Source: Acrasis kona
Lineage: Eukaryota > Heterolobosea > Eutetramitea > Acrasida > Acrasidae
NCBI GenBank assembly: GCA_026419775.2
Contig: JAOPGA020000625.1
Coordinates: 1-64,000, forward strand
Direction of reading: 5' to 3'
Length of the DNA stretch: 64,000 nucleotides
The position numbers were made by a program, and so were the translations under genes. A model generated the notes under the pieces. The model searched no databases and was not told the origin of the DNA. It saw nothing but the letters and a program-made list of their open reading frames with translations. This document shows, in pieces, positions 19,652-29,701 of this stretch (positions within the stretch are counted from its first letter, which is position 1; every line of letters begins with the position of its first letter).

Positions 19652-21826
19652 ATGATGTTGAGACCTCTTTTGCGAACAAGACTGCGGTTAACAAGACTTT
19701 ATCGCCTGAAAAACACAACAAAACTAATAACAAGATCAAATACATTCCATGTCGGTCCATCACAGATACAATTTCGTTCAATAAGCACTAAAACACAGCA
19801 AGATAGTCAACAATCCACAGTCGTTGGTGTCGCGGGAATAAGCAATGTTACATGCGAAAGCGACATCATTGCATTTCAAAAAGAATCAGAATTGGCAATA
19901 GACAACCTACTCAAGGACATCAAGCATGATGCAAAAACATTCCACAAGGCTGACGGCACAACAAAAGTAGCACTCTCACTCAATCTCATAGACGGAATGG
20001 ACAACATGTCTAATGCCCTTTGTTTATTTCTGGATGGGATGGAGGTTATTCGAAACTTACACCCAAACGAACGCCTTCGTGATGCAGCCACAGAGGCATA
20101 CGGTTCCTTCGGGGCCATCATGCACACTCTTAATTGTGATAAGGAGTTGTATGACTATGCAAAACAAATTTTATCCCATCAAGAAACATTCGACCAACTC
20201 AGTCCCATCGAACAAAGAAACATTCGAATCCAAGTAGAAAGCATGGAGAAGCATGGAGGAATAGCTAATGAAGATTTACGGAGCGAAAGAGTCGTGCAAT
20301 TATGTTCTCTGATCGATCAACTAAATTACACCTACGTGGACTCTGTGGAGAACGAGAAATCATCGTCGGATAATCACGTTCAAGTCACCAAAGAGCAAGC
20401 GCGTATCATCACCAGAGTGGAACCCCGCCTCATCAAGTTAAATGCCAACGGCTTCGTAATCAACCAGGATCAGTACGCTCAGGCCTTACATTATGTTCCC
20501 GACGAACAACTGCGGAGGAGTATTTACGTTGCCAAAAACACTACCGGTCCAAAGATTTTGGACGCTTTGCACTCCTTGATTGAGGCTAGACATTTATTAG
20601 CAAAGGAATTCAAGTATCCCTCCTTCGCTCACATTGTGTTGAAGGATCAATGCGTCGTGACACCCGATGCTGCATGGAACTTTTTGGTCAAAATGTGTGA
20701 AGCCATCCTACCCAAAGTACAGTCGGAGATGGAAATGTTGCTGCAAAAGAAGAGAAGCGAAACGAACGAACAGGACGTGAAGATTCATGCGTGGGACTTG
20801 CAATATTACATGGGGCTGATCAAGGAGGAAATGTTTTCTGCCGACCACATTCACGTGAATGATTACTTTTCAATTTCCAATTGCTTCGATGGCATGTTTT
20901 TGGTTGCAAAAGAATTGTTTGGTATAAATTTTGTTCAAAATAAAATGACTGCTACTGAGATGTGGCATCCTTCTGTGAAAAAATACAACGTATATGACGA
21001 GGATGGTTCGTTCTTGGGTGTGATTTATTTCGATTTGTTTTCTCGTAAAGGTAAAACCAGTGTGAGTGCCAACTTTACCGTCAAGAATGCAAAGACAACA
21101 ATCAATCAAACTCCTATTACAATTTTGGTTTGTAATTTTTCTAACCATGCCTCTCTGGCGCATCACCAAGTACTAACTTTGTTCCATGAATTTGGTCACT
21201 CTCTTCACGTGCTTTTTGCTCAAACTCCATTTCAAAGTAGTTCTGGTACCCGCGTCAGTGTTGATTTTGCAGAAGCTCCTAGCCAATTCATGGAGTTCTT
21301 TGCTTGTGATAAGCGGGTCTTGAAAAAATTTGCTTTTCATAAAACAACAGGTGAACCTATTCCTGATTATGTGGTAGATCACATCAATCAACAAAAAAAT
21401 CTATTTATTGGCCTGGAGTACATGTCTACCATTCAGCACTCCATGTTGGATCTTGTTAGTTACAGTGGGGATCACTTTATACCCTATCGCAGGGATGGGT
21501 TGACTACAACTGATGTCAGTAAGATTCTGCACGATAGATATCATGTGGTACCGTTTGTGGATGGAACATCTGCCCATGGTCGGTTCACTCACTTCTCTTC
21601 TTATGGCGCCTGTTATTACAGTTACAGGTATTGTGAGGTATTTGCCAGACATTTATGGCACAAATATTTTATTATGGATCCCTTGAGCAAAGAGGCTGGT
21701 AGAATTTATAGATATGAAGTTCTAAGCCACGGTGCATGTAAGGATTCTAATAACATTGTATTGGATGTTCTAGGAGAGCATCCTGACCCAAAGTATGTTT
21801 TAGACGATATCCTGAATAATAAATAA
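19652..21826 (+). CDS. Mitochondrial intermediate peptidase (M3 family)
   Basis: 724-residue zinc metallopeptidase of the M3 (thimet oligopeptidase) family. The zinc motif HEFGH is at His512-His516, followed by the third ligand in DFAEAPSQFMEFF. The N-terminus (MMLRPLLRTRLRLTRLYRL) is rich in Arg and Leu with no acidic residue, a strong mitochondrial presequence. That and the sequence context make it the homolog of MIPEP/Oct1, which removes an octapeptide from matrix proteins after the main processing protease has cut. Single exon; full length. A cytosolic M3 oligopeptidase is the alternative but does not fit the presequence. Confidence 0.9.
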   Translation: MMLRPLLRTRLRLTRLYRLKNTTKLITRSNTFHVGPSQIQFRSISTKTQQDSQQSTVVGVAGISNVTCESDIIAFQKESELAIDNLLKDIKHDAKTFHKADGTTKVALSLNLIDGMDNMSNALCLFLDGMEVIRNLHPNERLRDAATEAYGSFGAIMHTLNCDKELYDYAKQILSHQETFDQLSPIEQRNIRIQVESMEKHGGIANEDLRSERVVQLCSLIDQLNYTYVDSVENEKSSSDNHVQVTKEQARIITRVEPRLIKLNANGFVINQDQYAQALHYVPDEQLRRSIYVAKNTTGPKILDALHSLIEARHLLAKEFKYPSFAHIVLKDQCVVTPDAAWNFLVKMCEAILPKVQSEMEMLLQKKRSETNEQDVKIHAWDLQYYMGLIKEEMFSADHIHVNDYFSISNCFDGMFLVAKELFGINFVQNKMTATEMWHPSVKKYNVYDEDGSFLGVIYFDLFSRKGKTSVSANFTVKNAKTTINQTPITILVCNFSNHASLAHHQVLTLFHEFGHSLHVLFAQTPFQSSSGTRVSVDFAEAPSQFMEFFACDKRVLKKFAFHKTTGEPIPDYVVDHINQQKNLFIGLEYMSTIQHSMLDLVSYSGDHFIPYRRDGLTTTDVSKILHDRYHVVPFVDGTSAHGRFTHFSSYGACYYSYRYCEVFARHLWHKYFIMDPLSKEAGRIYRYEVLSHGACKDSNNIVLDVLGEHPDPKYVLDDILNNK

Positions 21827-21868
21827 ATATTTATTGTAATTTTTAGAATTTGGTTGACTACCGAAAAT

Positions 21869-22653
21869 ATGCATACTGGTCTTGATAATGTTGTTATAGC
21901 AAATATCAAACTTGTACATCTATTGTATACATTGAAACATCTCACGGATGCTCGAAAAATATATGAAGCAAACAAATTTAAACATGTACCGTACATTGCG
22001 GGTATAATTTTTTGTTTGTTGATTGGTGAGTCTGGTGGCATATTTCCTAGGATAATTGTTGGTCAACACAGTACTTTTCTGAATGATGATTATAAAATTT
22101 GGACCTTGATAGTCGCATGGTGTGTTACATTTGTTATTGGTACAATCTAAACAAAAATAGGAATTTCATGTATTTTCTACCGACTAACCTCAAGAAAAAG
22201 GTATGCGATGTTTTGACTGCAACGCCATACAATTTCATCCTAATTATACCCAACGAGTTTAGAAGAGGGCATGCTCTGTGTGCATCAGTTAGGGCATATA
22301 GACAGTTTGCAAACGAAACAAAATACTTTCATGAAATTTTAACCCCCAGCATACTTGGCGGTATGTCACAAGTAATGGGTGGTTTTATTTTTCCAATCCT
22401 GGAAAGGAATCTGCTAAACAACCACTCTCAGCCTTCGGACAAGGAAGCTTTGATAGATCATTTGACTGTGGGACACAAAGTAACATTTTTCTGCGCATTC
22501 TTCTATAATCTATGTATTGTGGAGAGCAAAACTATTCTTCAATTTGAGATTGACATTGCACAATGGATGGTTGTGGGTGCGTACATGGTACTCCCAATCT
22601 TTATGTACCTGAAGAGAAGGGGTGCCTTCGAGGCATTCAAGAGCAAAACATAA
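21869..22653 (+). CDS. TRIC-type cation channel-like membrane protein
   Basis: Predicted 247 residues in two exons joined across a 41-nt intron (22120-22160, GTGTGT...AATAG), giving ...TLIVAWNFMYFLPTNLKKK. The pattern of hydrophobic segments and motifs resembles TMEM38/TRIC trimeric channels of the endoplasmic reticulum: a Gly-rich segment in the second helix (GIIFCLLIGESGGIF), a YFLP motif after the third, and GGMSQVMGGFIFPILERNL, which matches the Gly-rich helix preceding the conserved N-F-E-x-L of TRIC. These channels carry counter-ions for Ca2+ release. The first helix is weakly hydrophobic, so the N-terminus may be incomplete, though the upstream gene ends only 42 bases away. Similarity is by eye and moderate. 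Confidence 0.6.
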
Positions 22654-23401
22654 AAGAAAACGCGGTTTTGATGGTCAATTGTTGTCTCGCAGTGGTGTAT
22701 GAATTGTGTTAATAAAGCATTGGTTCATTGAATTCCAAACAATTCTTTTGTAATCATCTATGATTGACCGATCCAACATCGTGTGTTTGTGGACATCAGC
22801 ATCAAACAAAAAATTAAATGTATTACTCTAACAAAGAGATTAAAACCTATCTGAGACATAAGTCTATTCACTTAGATGAACAATTAACTTTTACGATAAT
22901 AGATATTAGTATTGCTGCTACTTGAGGTTTTATCGCACTGTTCTAATCATTAGCAACAACGATCGCTAATAATATCATTTGAAAAAAATTTTGTTACTAA
23001 TAAACGATTTAGCTTCTGTTATTTTGTCCCATTGAGCTAATTCTGATGGTATAAACTGTGCTTCGAGACAGATGGAGTGTTATTGAAAATTGGAGTAACA
23101 TGGAGAAAACAAGGTTAATAAGGATTTGGTCCTCTAAGTTTATGGCTTTGCTAAGATTCTTTATAGAAACTGTAATTTCTTTTAAAAAGAGCCAAATAAA
23201 AATCCTATTGTAAGTTTTGGCCAATGATTTTTATCCACAATGTATTTTTATAGCACGCTCAATGTGTGGAGAGAGCACTGTTTCGCAAAACAATACAACA
23301 CAATCGTCCCTTGATCGTAAGAGATTCAAGAGAATAGTGAAGAACAGTATAAAGCCTACTTGAAAAGCCTATTAGACAGAAAGCATAAGAACCACTAGGA
23401 C
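22654..23401. other. AT-rich intergenic region
   Basis: About 750 bases with no supported coding sequence on either strand. It contains the 3' end of the TRIC-like gene (AATAAAG near 22711) and presumably the promoter of the small gene at 23402. Confidence 0.5.
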
Positions 23402-23752
23402 ATGAGCACTTTTGAAATGGATTCATTTGCTATTTATGCAGACCCACGCCCCTATACATCACCATCCGTAGTAAGATATAAAGAGTCGCCCTTCTTATCA
23501 GTGGCCTCTAGTTACACCTATGATGAACAGGAGAGAATAGTCCCTTTAACACCAGGAAGCGTTCGCAAAGCAACACCAAACTACGCAAGAACACCTCTTG
23601 CTAATATACTTGTAAGATATTTCGCTCATTCTATGACATTTACACTTTGTTAGGACATGTACTCGTCACCACTCTTTGAGGAGGCTTCGGAGACTGTAAC
23701 AGCGTCTCCAGCAAAAGACGGGCCCCTTCTTCGCGCTATAATGCTTAGGTGA
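23402..23752 (+). CDS. Small protein with destruction-box-like motif (2 exons)
   Basis: Exon 1 (23402-23611) and exon 2 (23654-23752) are separated by a 42-nt intron (GTAAGA...TTGTTAG). The product is 102 residues and was longer by only a few meaningless codons in the unspliced frame. Residues 63-69 (RTPLANI) fit the RxxL destruction box recognised by the anaphase-promoting complex. Three Thr-Pro or similar proline-directed sites lie near it (T50, T58, T64), as in proteins controlled by cyclin-dependent kinases. No other domain is visible and most of the chain looks disordered. A cell-cycle regulator is a reasonable but unproven guess; no family recognised. Confidence 0.65.
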
Positions 23753-23941
23753 TCCCACCTACCTTGTCTCTTCTACTTATACCTTGTATTAAATAACCTG
23801 CTTGTCGCTGATTATTATGTCCCATTAAAACTACCAGTTATTAAGAATTTTAAACTGTTATTTTTGCCGCCTACATTGAGATATTTTATTATTAATCTTA
23901 AATAACTTTATTTGGAAAAAAGATTTATCCTTTCGTACAAA

Positions 23942-24962
23942 TTAATCTATTATATCTTTTGTAACAGGCTCCTCCTTGACCTCATCTGCACTCTCCTTAT
24001 TTTTGATAACATACGACTTATATTCCTTGAGAGGCTGCAAGTTACTAAACCAGTTTATAGTTATGTATTTGACCGCGCCATCCTCGACAGTGGCGTACAC
24101 TGCTGTTTTGTGTGAAGTGTTACTCATCCTACCTATGGAGATGACAGCAAGTGTGGATATGGCTTCTTTGGAATCAACAACAAAAACCATCCACTCTGAG
24201 TGGACCAAAAGAGTATCATTTTTATATGCCAAATAATCACAACCAAATTTATCACCCGCAGTCAGATAATACTTTTTATCGTGCAAATCCTTGTACACGG
24301 CATAGCGTAACTTCTCTGCGTGCGTGCGTGGGTAGGTCCACTTTACGTCGACCAACTGTTCCATGTGTGGATCGGTTGGCGCTAGAGAATGTGGCGCCCT
24401 GTCGACAAATGGCTTCTTCTCGGTGAGTTTGACCTTCTTGGTTGCTGGCTGTTCCACTTGGGCATCAGCACCGTCCAAAGTGGGTTGGTCCTGCTCGCTC
24501 ATGTCTACATCTTGGTTGGTGACCTCTTCTACATCCTGTTGTTCATCCTTGTTTTCATCGTTTGTTGGCACTTCTTGTGGTAATTCTTGATCTACTTGAG
24601 TGGTTTCTGCTGGAGGATCATTTATCTTCCTCAAGAATTCATCGATATCTAGGGCAGGGTATACTTTTGCGGGAATTTTACACCGTGAATCCTCAACTAT
24701 TCTAATCCATCCATTCTCAAGCGCAACTGTGGCTGCATCAGGGGAGATTATTGCTGGCTTTGTGAAAAAGTTGTTTTGCATAAGTTGATTCGGTAGAGTT
24801 CCCATAAGTGCGCTCGTTATCCTGTATTTTGTGTGAAGTGTATAAATGGCTTGATGAGTTTAATAAATATAAAGTAAAAGACTCACTATTGGTGTCATAA
24901 ACTATACATTGGTCTCTTCCATCGACATTATACACAATGAGTGGGAGTGGTGCTTCCTCCAT
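23942..24962 (-). CDS. TSEN34: tRNA-splicing endonuclease subunit SEN34
   Basis: Predicted 327 residues in two exons joined over a 37-nt intron (24886-24850, GTGAGT...CAAG), which gives ...YTLHTKYRITSALMGTLPN, the usual N-terminal part of Sen34. A long acidic, disordered insert (about 100-165) separates it from the nuclease core (about 185-320). The core has the family's YP-T-x-x-E-K-LRY...DL block, GDKFGCDYLAY, VHSEW and SHKTAVYA, which supply the catalytic Tyr, His and Lys. Sen34 cuts the 3' splice site of pre-tRNAs within the SEN tetramer. The start codon is 55 bases from that of the divergent EF-hand gene, so they likely share a promoter. Confidence 0.9.
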
Positions 24963-25017
24963 TATGATATTTGAACTCAACCTTAAATGCTTACAACAAA
25001 CAGGATCAACTACAATA

Positions 25018-25776
25018 ATGAGTGTTCTTCGAGATACTCAATCAAGAAAGACAACACACCGACAGAAAAAGAAGATACAAATACCTTATGGAGTTCTGAA
25101 GCTCAGTAGAATTGAACTGCAAAAAAATGTAGAGGAGGGTTGGGCTGCAGCTACACAAAAAGAAGACAAAAAGGTTGAGAATACTAAGCCATCAACACAA
25201 GAAACAGAAGATTTAAATATTGAACATGAAGAAGCAGACGCAGCTGAAGATTCTGAAAAAGCGAATCAACCCACACCCGTCACGACGCAACCGCGGTTTG
25301 AAAGATATAACATAACTAGGTTCGAAATTGAAGAATGTTTCAAATACTTTGCTTTGATTAACAACGACAAAGTTAACGCTCAGCCTCAATACAAAAAGAG
25401 GATCAACCCAAAGGATGTAAAAGAGAAGCTAATGAAGCTTTGGCCAAACATTGGTCCAAACGAAGTTCGTTCTCTTTTGAGAGACCCAAACTTTACTCTA
25501 GAAAAATTATGTCAAATACTGGATAAAACTCCTCTTACGAATGATGATTGCCTACGGGAGGCTTTTAAAGTCTTTGATCCCGATGACACTGGCTTTGTAG
25601 ATTTGGACCATTTGGCCGCCATCATGACGCAGATGGGATACAACCACACAATCACAGCAGACGACGTTAGAGTGCTGTTGGTCACAGCAGATAAGGACGG
25701 AGATGGAATGATATCTTTTGAAGATTTTAAAAACATGACAGAACCGTACAATAAAAAGAAAAGGTCAACATTTTAA
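25018..25776 (+). CDS. EF-hand calcium-binding protein
   Basis: 252 residues from MSVLRDTQSRK. A basic N-terminus and an acidic, disordered stretch (about 50-100) precede a C-terminal helical part with two EF-hand loops. The second (DKDGDGMISFED) is near canonical; the first (DPDDTGFVDLDH) ends in His instead of Glu/Asp and probably binds Ca2+ poorly. Two earlier degenerate hands may be present. The overall pattern is calmodulin/centrin-like with an extension, without a clear ortholog. An upstream in-frame GTG would extend it into the SEN34 coding start, so the ATG at 25018 is preferred. Confidence 0.75.
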   Translation: MSVLRDTQSRKTTHRQKKKIQIPYGVLKLSRIELQKNVEEGWAAATQKEDKKVENTKPSTQETEDLNIEHEEADAAEDSEKANQPTPVTTQPRFERYNITRFEIEECFKYFALINNDKVNAQPQYKKRINPKDVKEKLMKLWPNIGPNEVRSLLRDPNFTLEKLCQILDKTPLTNDDCLREAFKVFDPDDTGFVDLDHLAAIMTQMGYNHTITADDVRVLLVTADKDGDGMISFEDFKNMTEPYNKKKRSTF

Positions 25777-25777
25777 T

Positions 25778-27152
25778 TTATTCTGATGGTTGCAAATTGC
25801 TCACCTTGACCAATTGATTAATGTGTTTGGTGAATGCCTCCGAGGCTGTCTTTGATAAAATGTATTGAATCCTGTGCTTCTCGCATAGTGCTTGAACGAT
25901 GGGTTGAATTTCACGTAGATGGATGGAATTGACGCCAGGGAACAAGTGATGTTCGACTTGCAAGTTCAAACCACCGGTAAAAATGTACCAAAAGTCTGAA
26001 TCGGGGCAGAACGTGTGACTAGTCTTGATTTGATGCTTGTACCAGTTCTTATCTTGTCCATTGTCAACAGTCATCTCGGTGATGTGGTTGATTTGACTGC
26101 AAAAAGAGAAGCAGTAACTAAAGATGGTGTAGGGCAGGGTTGCAAAGGCGATGGCCTTGAACCAGGAGAATTCGCTCATCATGAACGGCCAAACGTAAAT
26201 GGTGTAGGCAGCGAACAGTCTCCATGCCAACTGAGCGAAGAATTGAGTTCTGGTCTGGGGTGCCTTTCTGATTTGATCGTACCTGCCCTTGATGGTGAGG
26301 AAAATGTCCTGAACGAACGCCACGTAGAACACAACGATGCTCCACACGGCGAATAAATAATAGATTTGGAACCTAAAGTACCAGCGATGTTTGGTGGCGA
26401 TGGTGTAGCGCCACAAGAATGTACCGTGGTGCATGTCTGGATCTTCCTCGGTGTTGGTGTACTGATGGTGGCCGATCACGTGCTGATGATACCAGGTGTG
26501 ACTGGATGCAAAAGCGGGGAAGATGTGAGTAAAATAGTGGTTGAGGGTTTGGTTTTTGAAAAGGGAAAAGTGACTCGCGTCGTGAAAAGTGTTCACGCCT
26601 AGTACCCAATATGCCAATGGAAACAAAAACATGGCTGCCCAATAGCCCTTCACATAGAAGGGTAGAATGAACAACACACACGCCAGAGCGCATAGAATTT
26701 GAGTCCAGCGCTTGAAGTTTGCCTTTGTTCCGGTCACCTTGAACACTTTTCTTGCTTCGTCACGGAGTTCCGTGTAGAATGGAGACTGCAAAGTTGTTGG
26801 CCAGTCGAAAATGTCACCGAAGCTAGCGTCGTCAACTTGCTTTCCGAATACCTCAGACACACTGTTTGTTAATAAAAAAACTTATTTGTGTTACTTACTA
26901 GTCTGATGGTAGTAATTCGTCTCTGATTTTGTACTTTGACAAAATTTTGACGTGCTTGTCGTTGAAGGGATGATAGGAGTGGAACATTGAGGTTGCATCA
27001 CGACCAATAGCAAGATTGATTGCAGCGTCTCCTCCTGGATGTTTGAATTTTCTCAAATCATACACCTTGCCATCAATGTAAGTGACGTTCGACTGAAGCT
27101 CTTCCTTGATGGGTTTTTCTTTGGTGGGTTGCCCCTGGTTAATCGGATCCAT
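25778..27152 (-). CDS. Cytochrome b5-fused front-end fatty acid desaturase
   Basis: Predicted 445 residues in two exons, intron 26898-26862 (37 nt, GTAAGT...AACAG). The N-terminal cytochrome b5 domain is short but keeps the haem motif HPGG (38-41). The desaturase part has all three His boxes: HDASH (178-182), QHVIGHH (about 211-217) and QVEHH (386-390). The Gln in the third box marks front-end desaturases (delta-4/5/6/8), which insert a double bond between an existing one and the carboxyl end of an acyl chain, in the ER membrane, using electrons from the fused b5. Regioselectivity cannot be told from sequence alone. Convergent with the EF-hand gene, whose stop is 1 base away, so the 3' UTRs must overlap. 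Confidence 0.92.
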
Positions 27153-27340
27153 ATGCACGTGTAATCGGTTAGCCACGTTATCGTATGGAAGTTTTTGGTT
27201 TTGTGCCTAATTTCCGCGCACTTTAAATGAGAAATCACAATGGAACGGTCATCGTTGAAACTTTATCTTTTTAAAGATTCTCATTGTAAGATGACCCATA
27301 AATGATTGTAATGCTTTGACAATTCAAACCGGATAACAAC

Positions 27341-28684
27341 ATGTCGAACATCTTCATCATACCCGTTTTTTTGGCAGTTGTCACGACATCGGCAATTTAT
27401 ACGTTGATTGTAGTGATCAAAAGTCTGCTGGATGTCATCAGATTTGCCCGTGGTCAAAATAATTCAGTGTTTTTAAGTTCGTTCAAATCAGTATTGGCTT
27501 CATCTCTTTTTTACGCATTCTTCTTTCATTTAACACCGAAGCTCGCAGACTTTGCTACAAATGGCTTTCCTCCTAAACACCCCATCGTTGGCAAAGTACA
27601 AGACATAAGCTCGATAACCTTCGATGAAGCACAAGAGGTCCATAACAAGTTTTTATTTGTTTCAGATTTGCATGCCGATACATTCTTATGGCCGCACAGA
27701 GGTTTTATAACGCAATCCACTTTACCGTTTGGATATGTAGATGTCCCAAGATTGATCCAAGGTAACATTGGACTTCAGGTTTTTGCAACGGTAACTCAAT
27801 CCCCAATGTTTCAAAATATGGAGAGCAACAGCAATGCCACCGATGTTGTTGGTCTTATTCACATGGCTCAAGGTTATCACCGCACATCTTACACTTCTGC
27901 ACTTCATCGTGCCTTAGTACAAACACAACGCCTGCAACAAACAGCAGAGTTGAGTGGCGGATCATTGATCATGATTAAAAGCAAAAAAGATCTAACGCGT
28001 TTGTTGTCTGAAAAAGCATCTGGAAAAAAAGTCGTGGGAGGTCTCATGTGTATTGAAGGTGCACAGGCATTCGAAAACAATGTTGACAATGTTGTGAAAT
28101 TATTTGACGCTGGTGTACGTATGGTTGGAGTAAGTCATTTTGTTGACACTGAATTTGGTGGCAGCGCCCATGGTGATGGTAAATATGGACTCACCGAGTT
28201 TGGACACAAAGCATTGTCGAAGGTGATTGAACTCAACATGATTGTTGATTTGGCACATTCTTCTCGCTCACTCTTTTTTGACATTATTGATGTAGTAAAC
28301 AAAAAGAAGCAACACGGCAAAACACCGCTAGTCATCGTGTCCCATACTGGAGTCAAAGGTACAGTAAACACCAGTAGGAACTTGGATGACGAGCAATTGA
28401 AGGCAGTTGCAGATCTTGGTGGTGTTATAGGCGTAACCTTCTTTAAGGAAGCCATTGGTGGTTCATCTGTGAGCACCATTGTGGACACGATTCGATATGT
28501 TGTAAAGGTGATTGGCGTCGATCATGTTTCTTTAGGTAGTGACTTTGATGGCAGCGTGAGGTGTCCATTGGATTGCTCTCAGTATTCCCACATTACGTAT
28601 CAACTGTTACGTGCTGGTTTTGGTGAGAAGGACGTCGAGAAGATAATGGGAGGTAATGTTAGAAGAGTTCTTGAACAAATGTGA
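27341..28684 (+). CDS. Membrane dipeptidase, peptidase family M19
   Basis: 447 residues. An N-terminal hydrophobic segment (about 5-28) and a second one (about 45-65) should hold it in a membrane. The catalytic TIM-barrel follows with DLHADTF, VGGLMCIEGAQAF, VDLAHSS, VIVSHTG and VSLGSDFDG, the metal-binding and structural motifs of renal-dipeptidase-like (M19) enzymes, which use two zinc ions to cleave dipeptides and some related amides. No intron. Start codon ATG in a good AT-rich 5' context, 188 bases from the divergent desaturase start. Confidence 0.9.
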   Translation: MSNIFIIPVFLAVVTTSAIYTLIVVIKSLLDVIRFARGQNNSVFLSSFKSVLASSLFYAFFFHLTPKLADFATNGFPPKHPIVGKVQDISSITFDEAQEVHNKFLFVSDLHADTFLWPHRGFITQSTLPFGYVDVPRLIQGNIGLQVFATVTQSPMFQNMESNSNATDVVGLIHMAQGYHRTSYTSALHRALVQTQRLQQTAELSGGSLIMIKSKKDLTRLLSEKASGKKVVGGLMCIEGAQAFENNVDNVVKLFDAGVRMVGVSHFVDTEFGGSAHGDGKYGLTEFGHKALSKVIELNMIVDLAHSSRSLFFDIIDVVNKKKQHGKTPLVIVSHTGVKGTVNTSRNLDDEQLKAVADLGGVIGVTFFKEAIGGSSVSTIVDTIRYVVKVIGVDHVSLGSDFDGSVRCPLDCSQYSHITYQLLRAGFGEKDVEKIMGGNVRRVLEQM

Positions 28685-28705
28685 TGATAATAAATACTTG
28701 AGAGT

Positions 28706-29664
28706 TTATATGCTCGATACAAGTTTATGTGTAAATTGCAAAAGGGTTTCTGCTTCATTTTCTGTTGGATAACCAACAGCCCTCCACCTTACTCTGGCTT
28801 TTTTATCCAGTAGGAACACATAGCATGCTTTTCCGTTACTAATGTTTAAAATGTCTCTGTAATTTCCAACGACGGAATTTGGTTGATATGTACTTAGTGC
28901 ATGTTCCCTGTTGTGTTCTTTAATACTTGAACGGAGTGAGTAATCGAGGTATGTACGTAACATTTTCAAATAGAAGTAGTTCTCCATGACCGTCACGCTG
29001 ATTATTTGAGCATCCTTTCTGCTTGGTCTGGATGGTTTTTCAGGATCTGATTTGCTCTCTTCAAGAAGCCCTGAAGATTCAGGGAATTCTTTTTGAAAGA
29101 GTTCCGACCATTGTTCTGCCATTGGCTATATTGTATGTGAATTTAATAAGCATGTAAAAGACTCACTGCACCGAATTGAGAATAGCACATTATTACGAAG
29201 GTTGATTTGATGCGATTATCTACAACGTACTGTGGAATGTTTATGTGCTTCCCAGACAGAGTTTTTGCATCCCCTAAATCAGGGAACTCCTGTGCATCGG
29301 CAACAGGTATAACGACTGGAAGTGCGGTGAAGAGTTTTCCGTTGTTTGTTGACAAGGCGAAAGTTTCTGCCCACATGGATGGTTTCGAAATATCACTCAG
29401 ACTACAAGGTGTAAAGGATAGTAAATTCACAATTCATTACATCTTATTTCTGTTCTGTAGAATGTTTTTTTTAGTTGATGCTGCAACTTTGACCAGCGAA
29501 TGTCTGAATTTTTTGATTCTAGGGTCTTGATCAGGATCTTCTGGTGTTTGCTCTATTTTTTGTTCTAACTCTCTGCTACCAACATGTCTCAATCGGTCAA
29601 GCCAGCTCCCACCGAAAAACCTACTTCCATAAGGGATATTCTTGATTCTTGCAGGCTTTAACAT
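28706..29664 (-). CDS. ATP10: ATP10, mitochondrial ATP synthase assembly factor
   Basis: Predicted 292 residues in three exons. Introns: 29440-29402 (39 nt, GTAATG...TTGTAG) and 29169-29129 (41 nt, GTGAGT...TATAG). Splicing gives ...NKILSDISKPSMW... and ...SQFGAPMAEQWSELF. The family block FPDLGDAKTLSGKHINIP and the thioredoxin-like pattern afterwards fit ATP10, which acts with subunit 6 during assembly of the Fo part of the mitochondrial ATP synthase. The length is close to the fungal protein. The Lys/Arg-rich start (MLKPARIKNIPYGSRFFGG) suits a mitochondrial presequence. The start codon is 37 bases from that of the divergent chaperonin gene. Confidence 0.82.
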
Positions 29665-29701
29665 GCTTGTGGATAAAATTGACGTCAACCCGCTTCACAA
29701 A

